64,000 nt of DNA, taken from NCBI RefSeq assembly GCF_020906515.1, contig NC_085850.1, positions 1,302,001 through 1,366,000 on the forward strand. The letters are read 5' to 3'. Position numbers and translations under genes: made by a program. Each line of letters begins with the position of its first letter. The stretch's first letter is position 1. The DNA is from Vanrija pseudolonga (taxonomy: Eukaryota; Basidiomycota; Tremellomycetes; Trichosporonales; Trichosporonaceae). Below the pieces are notes generated by a model. It searched no databases. It was not told the DNA's origin and saw only the letters and a program-made list of their open reading frames with translations. Of the stretch, positions 55,449-64,000 are shown in pieces.

Positions 55449-55952
55449 CTAATAGCGACCGTACACAACATTGAACACACTGGGGGCGGTGATGATGCTA
55501 GGCCAGCGATCGACGCAGTACTGACCAGAGCCAGGAGAGTAGTTGTTACTGGAGATGTGTGTGGCGCTGAAGGGGCTCGGCCCCCCAACGGATAGATAAA
55601 TGACGCCGGCCCAGCCGCCCCAAGTGTCGAGGCGACAGCTGGCCTCGCGGCCCCCGTCAACCGAGAATGCGCCCCATGTCCCGTGTCCGATGGTGTACAC
55701 GTTGGTCAGCCAGGCAAACGGGTCACCCCGGCATGAAGGGGTGTGAAATCAATAGATGGAGAAACCACCGTCTCGGGAGGTCAGTTGCTCGGTAGTGTTT
55801 GAGTGCGGCATAGGTTGGGTCGCGATCTCAGCGGGCGTCATAGGTTGGGTCGTGATCTCGGTGATCTCGAGAGGGGGATCCACTGGAGCTGCAGATGCTG
55901 TGGCGGCAAAAAGAGTCGCAAGCAGTGCGAAAATGATAATCTTGTGGAGCAT
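55449..55952 (-). pseudogene. Small secreted protein, array copy 8, broken
   Basis: The signal peptide (MLHKIIIFALLATLFAATAS), a short Thr/Pro pro-region and the junction LTSRDGG are readable, and the second half of the domain is clear (EASCRLDTWGGWAG, SGQYCVDRW, FNVVYGRY). The frame is closed about once between them. It is otherwise full length, which points to a recent loss. A TATA-like GATAAAAGG lies at 56066-56074. Confidence 0.8.
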
Positions 55953-56065
55953 GGTTGGTCGAGCTTGTGATGATACGGTATCAGGTTGAGATGGTTGGGG
56001 AGAGGGTCTGAACTTCTTGTGAAGATGGCATGAAGAGACTGAATCGAAGGCCGGTTCGAGGCCGC

Positions 56066-56074
56066 CTTTTATCT
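56066..56074 (-). promoter_or_regulatory. TATA-like element of array copy 8
   Basis: GATAAAAGG on the reverse strand, about 115 nt before the ATG. Confidence 0.5.
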
Positions 56075-57585
56075 CTTTCTGGATTATTCCTTCAGCTTCA
56101 CAGAGGCCGTGAAGTGTCGGCTGGGAGATTCACAAGGTTGACTGCTGTGGTTGCCATAGAAACAAGCGGGACCCTTTAGGTTGTGAAGAAGCAAGCCAGT
56201 GGGAGAGGCGCGAAAGGCGAGCTTAGTCGAAGGTCGAAGGAGGTCACAGGTATTACTTAGCGCATGTGATTCAGCGACCCGAGGCACCGTGCCGGCTCGC
56301 ACATGATCTCAGCCAGGTATGCAGACACCGCCTGTCTACTCTGTTGACAGTGTGCTACAGAACCCACGTTAGTGGTGCGGATACCATGCTGCATGGAGCG
56401 AAGACGAGAGGGTCCGAGTGAGTGACGGAATTTAGTGACGGAAGTGCGACCACCGTAAAGGTTAGGGTTTAGCGCTGTGGTTGCAGGAACCCGCCAATGC
56501 CATAAGTCCCTTGTCGCTATGTACTCCATCATTATGTCCTGAATTTGCGTCTGGTGGTTGTGCGTGTGGACGTCTCCAGAGAACTTGTCCGCAGCAGGAG
56601 GCCGAAAGGCCAAGTTCGTTCACGTGGGTTGATCGACAACGCCGGCACGAGTGCCACGTCTGCTGAGGGCTCACCGTGCCGAATACCCGGGCGGCCGTTA
56701 CATGAGCTAAGCTTCAACGAACTTGACGACGGCAGCCTCGCTACTCCCGCCTCGGTCGGAGGGTTGTGTTGCTAGCACAGGGCCAGCACAGCTTGCAGGA
56801 GGTCACTTAAATGGCACACGCTGCAGGCCTGAGTGGTAACACTCGTATGAGCAATACGTCATAGGTGCTCGACTAATGTTGTCAAGTCAAGGGACCCGCA
56901 GTCGAAGTAAGCTTGACGAGCAACGAGCTCCACAATTGGTTTGCAAGCCCCAGCCTTACATCACCCCAGTGAGGTTCGTCTCTTGGATACAGGTAGGCCG
57001 AGTGCTTAAACCGGTAGTGAGTTCGAGAATACAATATCGACTTAAATCAGGTCCTGGTCAAATGATGATGAGCTGATGAACCCAATTCTGTTGCCCGATA
57101 GGAGTCGCGTGTCGTCCACATGATGCGCTTCTGGTCTCGGGCCTTCGAACCATATGTATTCCAAGCGGCACGTGTGTTCACCAGCAACGTTCGGCTTCCC
57201 GAAACATTTACAGTACGGCATCACCTAGTACTGTAGTGACCAATACGGGTACGAAGGGTGGGTGCTGCCACATCCGCGTTGCCTGCAAGACGTTCCTAGA
57301 GACCCGGGCACTTGTTACGCATCCCGTAAGCATGTCATCCCGTAAGCATGTAGGTTTGTAGACAATGGCGCACGCCATACATGCTAAGACTCGGACACTG
57401 TGCCCACTGGGCCGCCAGCGGCAGCCGAATGCCGTTGGTGAAGAGGATACTGTACGCCCATGGAAGCTCACACCGGCGAGGTTGGACAAGAACACCCGCT
57501 CAAGCCCTGTGAGGGGTACGTGGGTATGTACAGCACACCCAGGGCTCTTCGCACGTGGCTGACATGCTTTGCATCTTGGGTCCAG
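56075..57585. other. Intergenic, copies 8-9
   Basis: About 1.5 kb of lower-GC sequence with no recognisable gene. Confidence 0.45.
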
Positions 57586-58119
57586 CTACCACCGGATCGA
57601 ATACACGGCCACTTTCATAAGGCCGCCGTTGTGAGAGCCGACAGAGTGTTGCCACTGGTTGACGCAGAGCTGGCCACTGCCTCGCGACGTCTCCTTGGTA
57701 GAGATGGGCTTGTTGCTGTTCTCGTAGGCGTTGGTGGAGGCACTGTTCACCATATAGAATTGGCCTGCTCAGCCATTCCACGTGTCCAAGCTGCAGCTGA
57801 TACGCCGGGGCAAGCTTGGGAGATCAATGGCGAACCACTCGTTGTGCCCATGATCGTATCTGTCACCCGAGAAGATAATCTGCTTCCCCTTGCAGTCGAT
57901 GTTGTCGTAACACCGAATCGCCATACCGGCGCGGGCGCGTGACGAAAGTCCGTCTTTGATGTTCTCCAGAGCGGAATCGGAGACGTTTGGGATGTCGATT
58001 TTCGAGAGGTCCTCGAGCGCGTTGCCCTTAGGGGCGACGGCGGTCGCATCGACCTCAGCTGCGGGAGCTGCTACGGCGATAGAGGCGAGAAGCGCGAAGA
58101 TGACGGTCTTGACGATCAT
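57586..58119 (-). pseudogene. Small secreted protein, array copy 9, broken once
   Basis: Signal peptide MIVKTVIFALLASIAVAAPA, pro-region AEVDATAVAPKG, junction SSRARAG, then MAIRCYDNIDCKGKQIIF and RRISCSLDTWNG. The family sequence goes on to GSGQLCVNQW and a last strand MKVAVYSIRW. The frame is closed about once inside the domain, so it is probably a pseudogene unless the interruption is read through or is a sequence error. TATA-like CTTATAAC lies at 58228-58235, 109 nt upstream. Confidence 0.8.
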
Positions 58120-58227
58120 GGCGGTGAGGTTCAGCGGGTATGTCGCGTGCGGTGGCCAATTGTCCGAGTGCAGGTGTGGATCGCAGTAGTTGCCGGGATG
58201 ACTTTGAGACTTCACTTGAGCGCGTCT

Positions 58228-58235
58228 GTTATAAG
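58228..58235 (-). promoter_or_regulatory. TATA-like element of array copy 9
   Basis: CTTATAAC on the reverse strand, 109 nt before the ATG. Confidence 0.55.
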
Positions 58236-59022
58236 TCGCGGTGGCCACAGTCGCGTTAGGCCACAGTCACCTCCACTAGCTCCTGCCAAGCCGCCTCCTA
58301 GGTGGGCTGTTGAGCGGGGTTGGCGCGAAGGAGGCCGCTGCCGGTCCCAGTCAGGAAACCCGTGGTCTTCCCTAGTCCATCCTGAAGGGTGGTCGTGGAG
58401 TGGATAACTCTTGCTCGACGACTCCCTATATGATGGGGGTCCGAGTATCCTATGGTGTGGTTCACGTCGGAAGTGGCGGGTGGGCAGGAGAAGTTCAGGC
58501 ACGCGATGCGTCGCACGATTCGGCGCACCCTGCGGAGGCCTCACAGGTCGGGGCGAATGTCGGGGCCGTAAACAACCACCATTGCCGAAGCCACGGTTCC
58601 TTCGGGGAGAGGGTGGCCAGAACTGCACAGACTCCGTGGGCTGGGGGCAGTGTCCACCAAGTGCACTTTCGACTCATAAGCTTGCGCATTGTTTCGGATT
58701 GGCTCCGGCAGAGGGCCTCACCCTGCTTTACACTGTCACCAGATGACATCAGGTGGGTGACGCGTCTTGGAATGCCAAGACGACAGCTTGGTCAAGGTTT
58801 ACGGCCTTCACATACCGCAGCCGACGCAGCCGCCAACTGCCTCCAACGCCGACCTGTGGCACCACCTGCTACTGAAGCGCGCTCGACATGGGCGCGGCTG
58901 AAGCCAACGCACATCGTGCGTTTGGCCCTGGCGGAGGGACAAAGCTGATCCACCATTCATCCATTTATGGGATACCTAGTGGCTGAAAGCGTCGTTGCGC
59001 CCATGCCGAGGCCTGTAACGTA
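58236..59022. other. Intergenic, copies 9-10, with the left edge of the second duplication
   Basis: About 790 nt. From about 58,738 it is similar to about 60,430 onwards (GTGACGCG, AACGCCAAGAC-type blocks), marking the downstream flank of duplicated copies 10 and 11. No gene recognised. Confidence 0.55.
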
Positions 59023-59577
59023 CTAGTAGCGCCGGACAACAGCTACAGCTGTTAGCGAACCTCCGAATCGATTCACTCCAGGCCAGCCTGCGAGACACCG
59101 CTGGCCACCTCCGTAGATTGACTGGGGGCCAACTATGGTCGGAACTACATGTGCATAGTCGAGGGCTGTCTTCGCGTCGATGGCTTGGACAATTTTCATT
59201 TCGCCGTTCCACCCGTTCCAAGCGTCCAAGCGGCAGGCGATGGGTGTCCGGAAAGGGACTTCAACCTGTATCGCATAGGTCACACCAGACCTGTAGTACT
59301 GGTCGCCAGAGCTGGCCATCTCAATGCCTTGACACTTGTCCGAAAGGTAGCACCTGACGGCAAATCCGGCCGAATTGCGGGCCTCGAGCTGAGCCTCGGT
59401 GCTCTCGGAGGCGGAGATCGTGATGGCCTCGTTGTCGCCGATCTTGATAGCCTCGGTGCCCTCGGACAAGACATTGGCTGTGCCTTTAGAAGTCGGAGAA
59501 GAGCTATCGACCTGAGCAGTGGGCGCCGCGGCCGCGAGCGAGGCAACGAGGACCAGGATGATGGTGCGAAGAAGCAT
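59023..59577 (-). CDS. Small secreted protein, array copy 10
   Basis: A single exon gives 184 aa. Signal peptide MLLRTIILVLVASLAAAAPT, a pro-region of acidic/Ser character (ANVLSEGTEAIKIGDNE) up to LEARNSAG, then FAVRCYLSDKCQGIEMASSG, TPIACRLDAWNGWNGEMKI, a longer loop than in copies 4-7, IYGGGQRCLAGWPG and a last strand LTAVAVVRRY. Forms a subgroup with copy 11, which sits in the same duplicated unit. TATAAAAG lies at 59676-59683. The first two cysteines have a more charged loop than in the GLDC/GPDC group. Confidence 0.88.
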   Translation of the reverse strand: MLLRTIILVLVASLAAAAPTAQVDSSSPTSKGTANVLSEGTEAIKIGDNEAITISASESTEAQLEARNSAGFAVRCYLSDKCQGIEMASSGDQYYRSGVTYAIQVEVPFRTPIACRLDAWNGWNGEMKIVQAIDAKTALDYAHVVPTIVGPQSIYGGGQRCLAGWPGVNRFGGSLTAVAVVRRY

Positions 59578-59675
59578 GGTGAGGTAGGAGTGTAGCTACG
59601 ATTGAATCTGATCGTAGTAGTGTTGAGGATGTCGCAGATGTTGGAGGATGGAGAATGGCTTCCCATTCGAACCCG

Positions 59676-59683
59676 CTTTTATA
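59676..59683 (-). promoter_or_regulatory. TATA box of array copy 10
   Basis: TATAAAAG on the reverse strand in the context GCCTATAAAAGCGGG, 99 nt before the ATG. Confidence 0.8.
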
Positions 59684-60739
59684 GGCGTAGTCTCAGACCT
59701 CACATCAACTAGAGTTCGCACAGTTATCACTGCTCGAGCACAGCACCTTTGTCGTAGAGTTGGTTGTGAGGTAGGCATGTCCGCGCCTGACCAATGTGAC
59801 GAGGACTGCCGCTGCGGATATTCAAGGAACCGCGGGTGTAGTGATGGTGGTGCACTTGGCAGGGAAGCTGGTTATACCACAGGTTGGGTGACACATGCGA
59901 CCTTCAATGACGGAGCGGTGACTAATGCTCCCCGAACGCAGGGATGTGCGGCTATCATCATGAGTCTGGACGATGGGGCGGGTGGTTGTCATGGCGGGCT
60001 CGAGCAGGAACAAGCTTCAACTCTGCTCACGTGAAGCTTGGTCTGGGTATCGCACCGTCGCCCAGGAACCTCCTACCTTGGAAGCGACTAACCTTCATCG
60101 TCCCGAAAGCCCTTTGCCGCTCCGAAGGCCCTTGGCCGCTCCGAGGAACCCGGGGTCGACCTTGTTGTCCGAAAGGACAGGATGACGCCCAGCCGATGCT
60201 ACGTCTGAAGCACCAGCCCGTCATCACTCCATGAACCTATGAGGGAGGGCATAGAACAGTAGTCATCCGTGTATCCTATGTACGGCGCACGTGTCCGCCA
60301 TGCGGCAACCCCTTGACCTACATATTAAGCTTGACCCTTGAGCCCCGTGCTTCGCACCGCGTTCCGCATTGGTGATGTGGTGGTACCGGGCAGCATCTAT
60401 CTCCACGCGCCCACAGTAGAGGCCAGCATGTGGTGACGCGACTGGGAACGCCAAGACAGCAGCTCGGTCAAAGCAGGGGCCTTCTTCACACACCACCGAC
60501 AGCGGCACCCGCCGCCTGCCGACATCTTCGACCTGGATACCACCCCCCAATGATGCGCGCTCGAAATGGTACAACCGAACCCATCGCACATCTTATTCAC
60601 TTGCACGAACACTCTTGGTCTCGGCCATCCCCTCATAGCCGAGGACGAAGCTGTACTCTCATGCATCCGTACGCCGGTCATCAAGGTGTTGAAAGTGACG
60701 GTGCGATGCCGTCGACCTTTGTACATGTACATAACGGGC
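59684..60739. other. Intergenic, copies 10-11
   Basis: About 1.05 kb, made of the upstream flank of copy 10 and the downstream flank of copy 11, both duplicated. No gene recognised. Confidence 0.5.
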
Positions 60740-61303
60740 TTAGTACCGCCTGGCGAGAGCTACAGCTCCCATCGAGCCTCCGGCTTGGTTCTGCGTAGGC
60801 ATACCTCTAAGACACAACTGGCCACTTCCGTAGATAGATTTGGGTCCAGCAATGTCTCGTCCACCATTTTTAAGGGCGGTGTTCACGTTGAACGCTTCGA
60901 CAATCTTGAGTTCGCCGCTCCAACCGCTCCAAGCGTCAAAGCGGCAGCTGATGGGTTTCCCGTAAGGGACGTTGGTATGTATCGCATAAATGATGCCAGA
61001 CGGATAGTGTAGGTCACCAGAGCTGCGCACCTCGGTGCCTTGACAGTTGTCCGAGAAAAAACACCTGATCGCAAACCCGGCCGAATCGCGGGCGCCGAGC
61101 TGAGCCTCGATGCCCTCGAGGTTGGAAATTGAGCTGTTGACTATCTGGATATCCCCGGTGTCGATCATCTTGATAGCCTCGGTACCCTCGGGCAAGACAA
61201 TGGCGGTGTCTTCAGTAGTCGGGGAAGAGTTGACAACCGAAGCGGCAGGGGCTGCGGCGGCAAGAGACCCAACGAGGGCAATGATGACAGTGCGAAGAAG
61301 CAT
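60740..61303 (-). CDS. Small secreted protein, array copy 11
   Basis: A single exon gives 187 aa. Signal peptide MLLRTVIIALVGSLAAAAPA, pro-region IVLPEGTEAIKMIDTGDIQI up to LGARDSAG, then FAIRCFFSDNCQGTEVRSSG, KPISCRFDAWSGWSGELKI, IYGSGQLCLRGMPT and a last strand MGAVALARRY. It is the tandem partner of copy 10; the pro-region differs by an insertion (SSISNLEGIEAQ), so that part changes faster in length than the domain. TATAAAAG at 61397-61404. N-glycosylation sites NSS occur in the pro-region. Confidence 0.88.
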   Translation of the reverse strand: MLLRTVIIALVGSLAAAAPAASVVNSSPTTEDTAIVLPEGTEAIKMIDTGDIQIVNSSISNLEGIEAQLGARDSAGFAIRCFFSDNCQGTEVRSSGDLHYPSGIIYAIHTNVPYGKPISCRFDAWSGWSGELKIVEAFNVNTALKNGGRDIAGPKSIYGSGQLCLRGMPTQNQAGGSMGAVALARRY

Positions 61304-61396
61304 GGCGAGCAGGAAGTAGGTGCTGAGAAGGTTGAATCTGACTGAGAGGAGTCGGGGGAGGTTGAAGGATAGAGATTGGCTTGCAGGTCGAGACCG

Positions 61397-61404
61397 CTTT
61401 TATA
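61397..61404 (-). promoter_or_regulatory. TATA box of array copy 11
   Basis: TATAAAAG on the reverse strand in the same GCCTATAAAAGCGG context as copy 10, 94 nt before the ATG. Confidence 0.8.
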
Positions 61405-61977
61405 GGCGTCATCTCTTCTCGAGCACACCACCCTTGTCGTTGACTCGGTTGTGAGGGATGCCTGTGCGCGTAGAAGAAAGGTGACGAGGACAACAAGGAA
61501 CCGCGGGTGTAGTGATGGTCGTGCGCTTGGCAGTGAGACCGGTGGGTGACTTCCGTGTTCTTCCTTACTTTAATACAGTCGGGCCACCGGTATGCAAGGT
61601 GAAGCGGTGACTAAATGCTCCCTGAAGGCAGAGATACATATGCGGTTACCACGGGCAATGGACCTCCGACGTTGTCATGGCGGGGTCACGCAGGAACAAG
61701 CTTAAAACGCTGCTTACGCGAAAGCTTGGTCCGGAACACCGTCCCAGAAGGCATCTGTGGCCCAGGAACTTCTGTACCTACTGTATGTACCTACCTTGGA
61801 GCCGACTAACCCTCATCTTCCCGAACGGAGCCCAGGGCGGTTGTCGTCTTGCCAACCCATACAACGTCTCCGTCGTTACAGTAGTCATCCGTGTATGCCC
61901 ATGCGGCGCGAGCGGAAAAGGTTGAGACACTTTGAAGAGGCGGGGTGGTTGTCCACACGGACAGTGGGCCACGGACC
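61405..61977. other. Intergenic, copies 11-12
   Basis: About 570 nt, mostly the upstream flank of copy 11 shared with copy 10. No gene recognised. Confidence 0.5.
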
Positions 61978-62481
61978 CTAAAACCTGTGTGTAATAGCCA
62001 CAACCTTGGTATTCTCGGACGGCCAAGCGAGGGCGGCCTCGCTATCCGCCATGTCGACACAGTACTGGCCGGCGCCGGGGGAGCTGGTGGAGCCCGAGAT
62101 ACGATTGCCCTCGAATAGGTTGGGCGAGCCCCCTCTGATGAGGTACATTTCGCCGGCCCATCCCTCCCAAGTGTCGAGCTGGCAGCTGATTTGGCGAAAG
62201 CGCGGGATAATGATCGCGAAGGCGTACCACGAGCCGGGGGGATAGTCATACTTGTCGGGCGAGTGCCCAATCTCTGGTCCGGTGCACCCGGGCTGCTGAA
62301 AGCACCTGACCGCCATGCCGGACGGCCCGCGGGCGGCGAGCGCGGTGCCGTCGGTACTGTCGGGGATGTTGGCCTCGTTCGAGCTTCTCGCCTCGAGCTC
62401 GCGGGATAAAGACGAGTCGCTGACCGGGGCTGCGGCTGCGAGCGATGCCACGAGGACGAGGATGATGGTGAACTCGCGCAT
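61978..62481 (-). CDS. Small secreted protein, array copy 12
   Basis: A single exon gives 167 aa. Signal peptide MREFTIILVLVASLAAAAPV (with charged residues near the start in place of LLHS), pro-region SLSRELEARSSNEANI up to LAARGPSG, then MAVRCFQQPGCTGPEIG, RQISCQLDTWEGWAGEMYL, SGSTSSPGAGQYCVDM and a last strand KVVAITHRF. The four cysteines are kept, with Gln in place of Arg after the third. Only a weak TATA-like TGCATAAA is visible at 62579-62586. Confidence 0.87.
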   Translation of the reverse strand: MREFTIILVLVASLAAAAPVSDSSLSRELEARSSNEANIPDSTDGTALAARGPSGMAVRCFQQPGCTGPEIGHSPDKYDYPPGSWYAFAIIIPRFRQISCQLDTWEGWAGEMYLIRGGSPNLFEGNRISGSTSSPGAGQYCVDMADSEAALAWPSENTKVVAITHRF

Positions 62482-62586
62482 AATCGTGTGGGTATGGGGG
62501 GGTGTTGTCGCCTTTGAGCTGTGAGCTGTGAGCTATGAAGTGTGCTGTGGACGGTATGAGGCGTCGTCGCGAGCGGGTCATTTATG

Positions 62587-63279
62587 CAGCGACTGTACAT
62601 CTGCAACGCCCTATGGTTGCCACAGCCTCCCTGGAACTGCCACAGCACAGCTCTGGTATCCGTTGGCATCAAGGGCCCCTTCGGCCGGGGGATACCTGGG
62701 CCGAGACAGCGGGGTCGAAGCGGGCAACGCCGCTACTTAGCGCGAGACAAAGTTCGAGCTACTGCTCCGTCGAACAACGGGCGGTGCAGTCTTCGCGACG
62801 ACGGGTGCTGCAAGGACACGCAGACAGCCGCACGATAACTGTGCGTACTCTTCACAGTCTCAGCTGATCTCCAGTCCCGACGCCGAAGATAATCGGGTCG
62901 GGAATGCGGTGCCCGACGGCCGCCTTCGGCGAACGAGGCGCGGGAGCCACTGTCTCCGTGGGAGTGGTTACTGCCTGACAACCAGACCGCGGTATGACAC
63001 AGCACCGCCCTCCCGCGCCAACCTAGTCCGTTAAGCTAGCATTAGGCACTGTAAGCTTGCTTTTCGGGAGGGATGGCCTCCCACCGACCGTCGCGGAGCA
63101 TTGCAAGCCATGCCTTAGAACGCAACCCGCTGGAGCAGAGGGTAACACACCCCTTGCACCCTACCTTCCTTGCCTCGAGGTGCAGGCACTGCAGCGACCG
63201 ATTCCAGACACTTTGCATTTTACGATACGAAGCACTTGATAAGAGGCCTGCTGGTGTAGCGTCCAGATGGAAACAATCC
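62587..63279. other. Intergenic, copies 12-13
   Basis: About 690 nt with no recognisable gene or repeat. Confidence 0.45.
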
Positions 63280-63789
63280 TCATTGCGGCCTCCACCGCTT
63301 GGTCATAAGCTTCAGACTATGGTAGCCAGGGGCAGCTTTGGAAAACGTCCACTTGTCGACGCAGGCCTGGCCGGATCCGCCGGAGTAGTTGCTACTGGAA
63401 ATCACGCTCCATACTCCGTCGTACAGACCAAGGATGTAGAACTGGCCCATCCAGCCATTCCATGTGTCGAAGCGGCAGCTGAAGTCCCTGTTATAGGGAT
63501 AACTGTACCCGGTGATTGCATATGGGGTGTCAAAGGGTATGTCGTAGAACTCGGAGGGAAAGAATTGGATGGGGTTGCCTTGGCACCCTAGTTGCTCAAA
63601 GCACCAGAGCGAAAGACCAGGTCGGTTGTCACGCTCGCCCAGTTGCCCGACACTGTCGTCGCCCCAAGGCGCGGACGCGTTCCGTGGCGAGATGGCTTCG
63701 GCGGCGTCGACGGCGTCGGCTGCGTCGGCCACTGGGGCGGCCGCGGCGAGGGAAGCAACGAGGGCGGCGAGGATGGTGTGGAGGAGCAT
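63280..63789 (-). CDS. Small secreted protein, array copy 13
   Basis: A single exon gives 169 aa. Signal peptide MLLHTILAALVASLAAAAPV, an Ala/Asp-rich pro-region (ADAADAVDAAEAISPRNASA) up to LGERDNRPG, then LSLWCFEQLGCQGNPIQFF, RDFSCRFDTWNGWMGQFYI, SGGSGQACVDKWTFSK and a last strand SLKLMTKRWRPQ. All four family cysteines are kept. A possible N-glycosylation site NAS lies in the pro-region. CTTATAAAC at 63908-63916 is the likely TATA box, 119 nt upstream. It is the last copy visible; the array may continue past the right edge. Confidence 0.88.
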   Translation of the reverse strand: MLLHTILAALVASLAAAAPVADAADAVDAAEAISPRNASAPWGDDSVGQLGERDNRPGLSLWCFEQLGCQGNPIQFFPSEFYDIPFDTPYAITGYSYPYNRDFSCRFDTWNGWMGQFYILGLYDGVWSVISSSNYSGGSGQACVDKWTFSKAAPGYHSLKLMTKRWRPQ

Positions 63790-63907
63790 GGCGGGGGTGC
63801 TCAGCTGGGGTTGGTATGTAGCGATGTGTTGATAGAATTCGCTGTGGGGGCGGGCTGAGTTGGTCGTGGTGATGGGAAGAGAAGGTCGCTTCTGGTCTAG
63901 GCGCGCC

Positions 63908-63916
63908 GTTTATAAG
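63908..63916 (-). promoter_or_regulatory. TATA box of array copy 13
   Basis: CTTATAAAC on the reverse strand, 119 nt before the ATG. Confidence 0.7.
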
Positions 63917-64000
63917 CCTGTGAGCCCGGGGCCCGCCGTCTCTCTCAAGGGCAGCAGCACTGCAGATCGTGAGGGGAAGGCACATTGCCTCAGCGGCGAT

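Larger units (their letters stand above)
58738..61998 (-). repeat. Tandem segmental duplication carrying array copies 10 and 11
   Basis: Two units about 1.7 kb long: downstream flank (58738 and 60430), gene (starts 59577 and 61303, offset 1726), TATA box (offset 1721) and upstream flank (AAGGAACCGCGGGTGTAGTG near 59824 and 61495, offset 1671). Indels distinguish the copies. Confidence 0.85.

Noticed and set aside
57586-58119. Selenocysteine or programmed read-through in copy 9
   Set aside because: Fungi of this kind lack a known selenocysteine system and nothing near the interruption supports recoding; a recent pseudogene or sequence error is simpler.
43519-63789. Idea that the array is a set of transposons or a viral element
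   Set aside because: No transposase, reverse transcriptase, terminal repeats or target-site duplications seen; duplicated units carry promoter plus secreted-protein gene only.

Overview
The window looks like chromosomal DNA of a GC-rich basidiomycete yeast. A Tremellomycete, possibly one of the Trichosporonales, is the best guess from style; no rRNA or other marker fixes it. The reasons are very short GT-AG introns (mostly 33-60 nt, with CTGAC or CTAAC branch-site-like motifs just before the acceptor), compact genes on both strands, and fungal families such as a group III HAMP-repeat histidine kinase, a Zn2Cys6 regulator, an OPT transporter, a YAT permease and DUF4246. I saw no convincing tRNA, rRNA, CRISPR array or intact transposon.

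Region 1 (1-15.1 kb) is housekeeping. It holds the spliceosome gene PRP19 (running off the left edge) divergent from the DEAH helicase gene PRP2, a small unrecognised gene, the mismatch-repair gene PMS1 divergent from the PIG-P gene of GPI-anchor synthesis, and a NIK1-type osmosensing histidine kinase with seven HAMP units.

Region 2 (15.1-42 kb) is mixed metabolic and accessory. After a 2.1-kb gap come an F-box/LRR protein, a DUF4246 protein whose stop codon lies inside a 14-bp tandem repeat, two DUF427 paralogues flanking an OPT oligopeptide transporter, a Zn2Cys6 transcription factor, an amino-acid permease, a hotdog thioesterase, and a divergent pair: a betaine-aldehyde-dehydrogenase-like gene and a choline-oxidase-like GMC flavoprotein gene. 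That pair would oxidise choline to glycine betaine. A probable LRR protein closes the region.

Region 3 (43.5 kb to the right edge) is the unusual part: an array of 13 related intronless genes for small secreted proteins and nothing else I can recognise. Ten have open frames and three are broken. Each has a signal peptide, a variable Ala/Pro-rich pro-region, a conserved single-Arg junction and a four-cysteine domain (C-x5-C-x-G, then SCRxD-x-W, then GxGQxC). Three copies face right, ten face left, and the two blocks meet tail to tail near 48.3-48.9 kb. Two pairs lie in visible tandem duplications of about 2.0 and 1.7 kb that include promoters. Most copies have a TATA-like box 80-120 nt upstream of the ATG. 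I do not recognise the family; a beta-gamma-crystallin-like fold is a guess from the motif pattern. It looks like a fast-evolving birth-and-death locus and is the best candidate here for an undescribed system.
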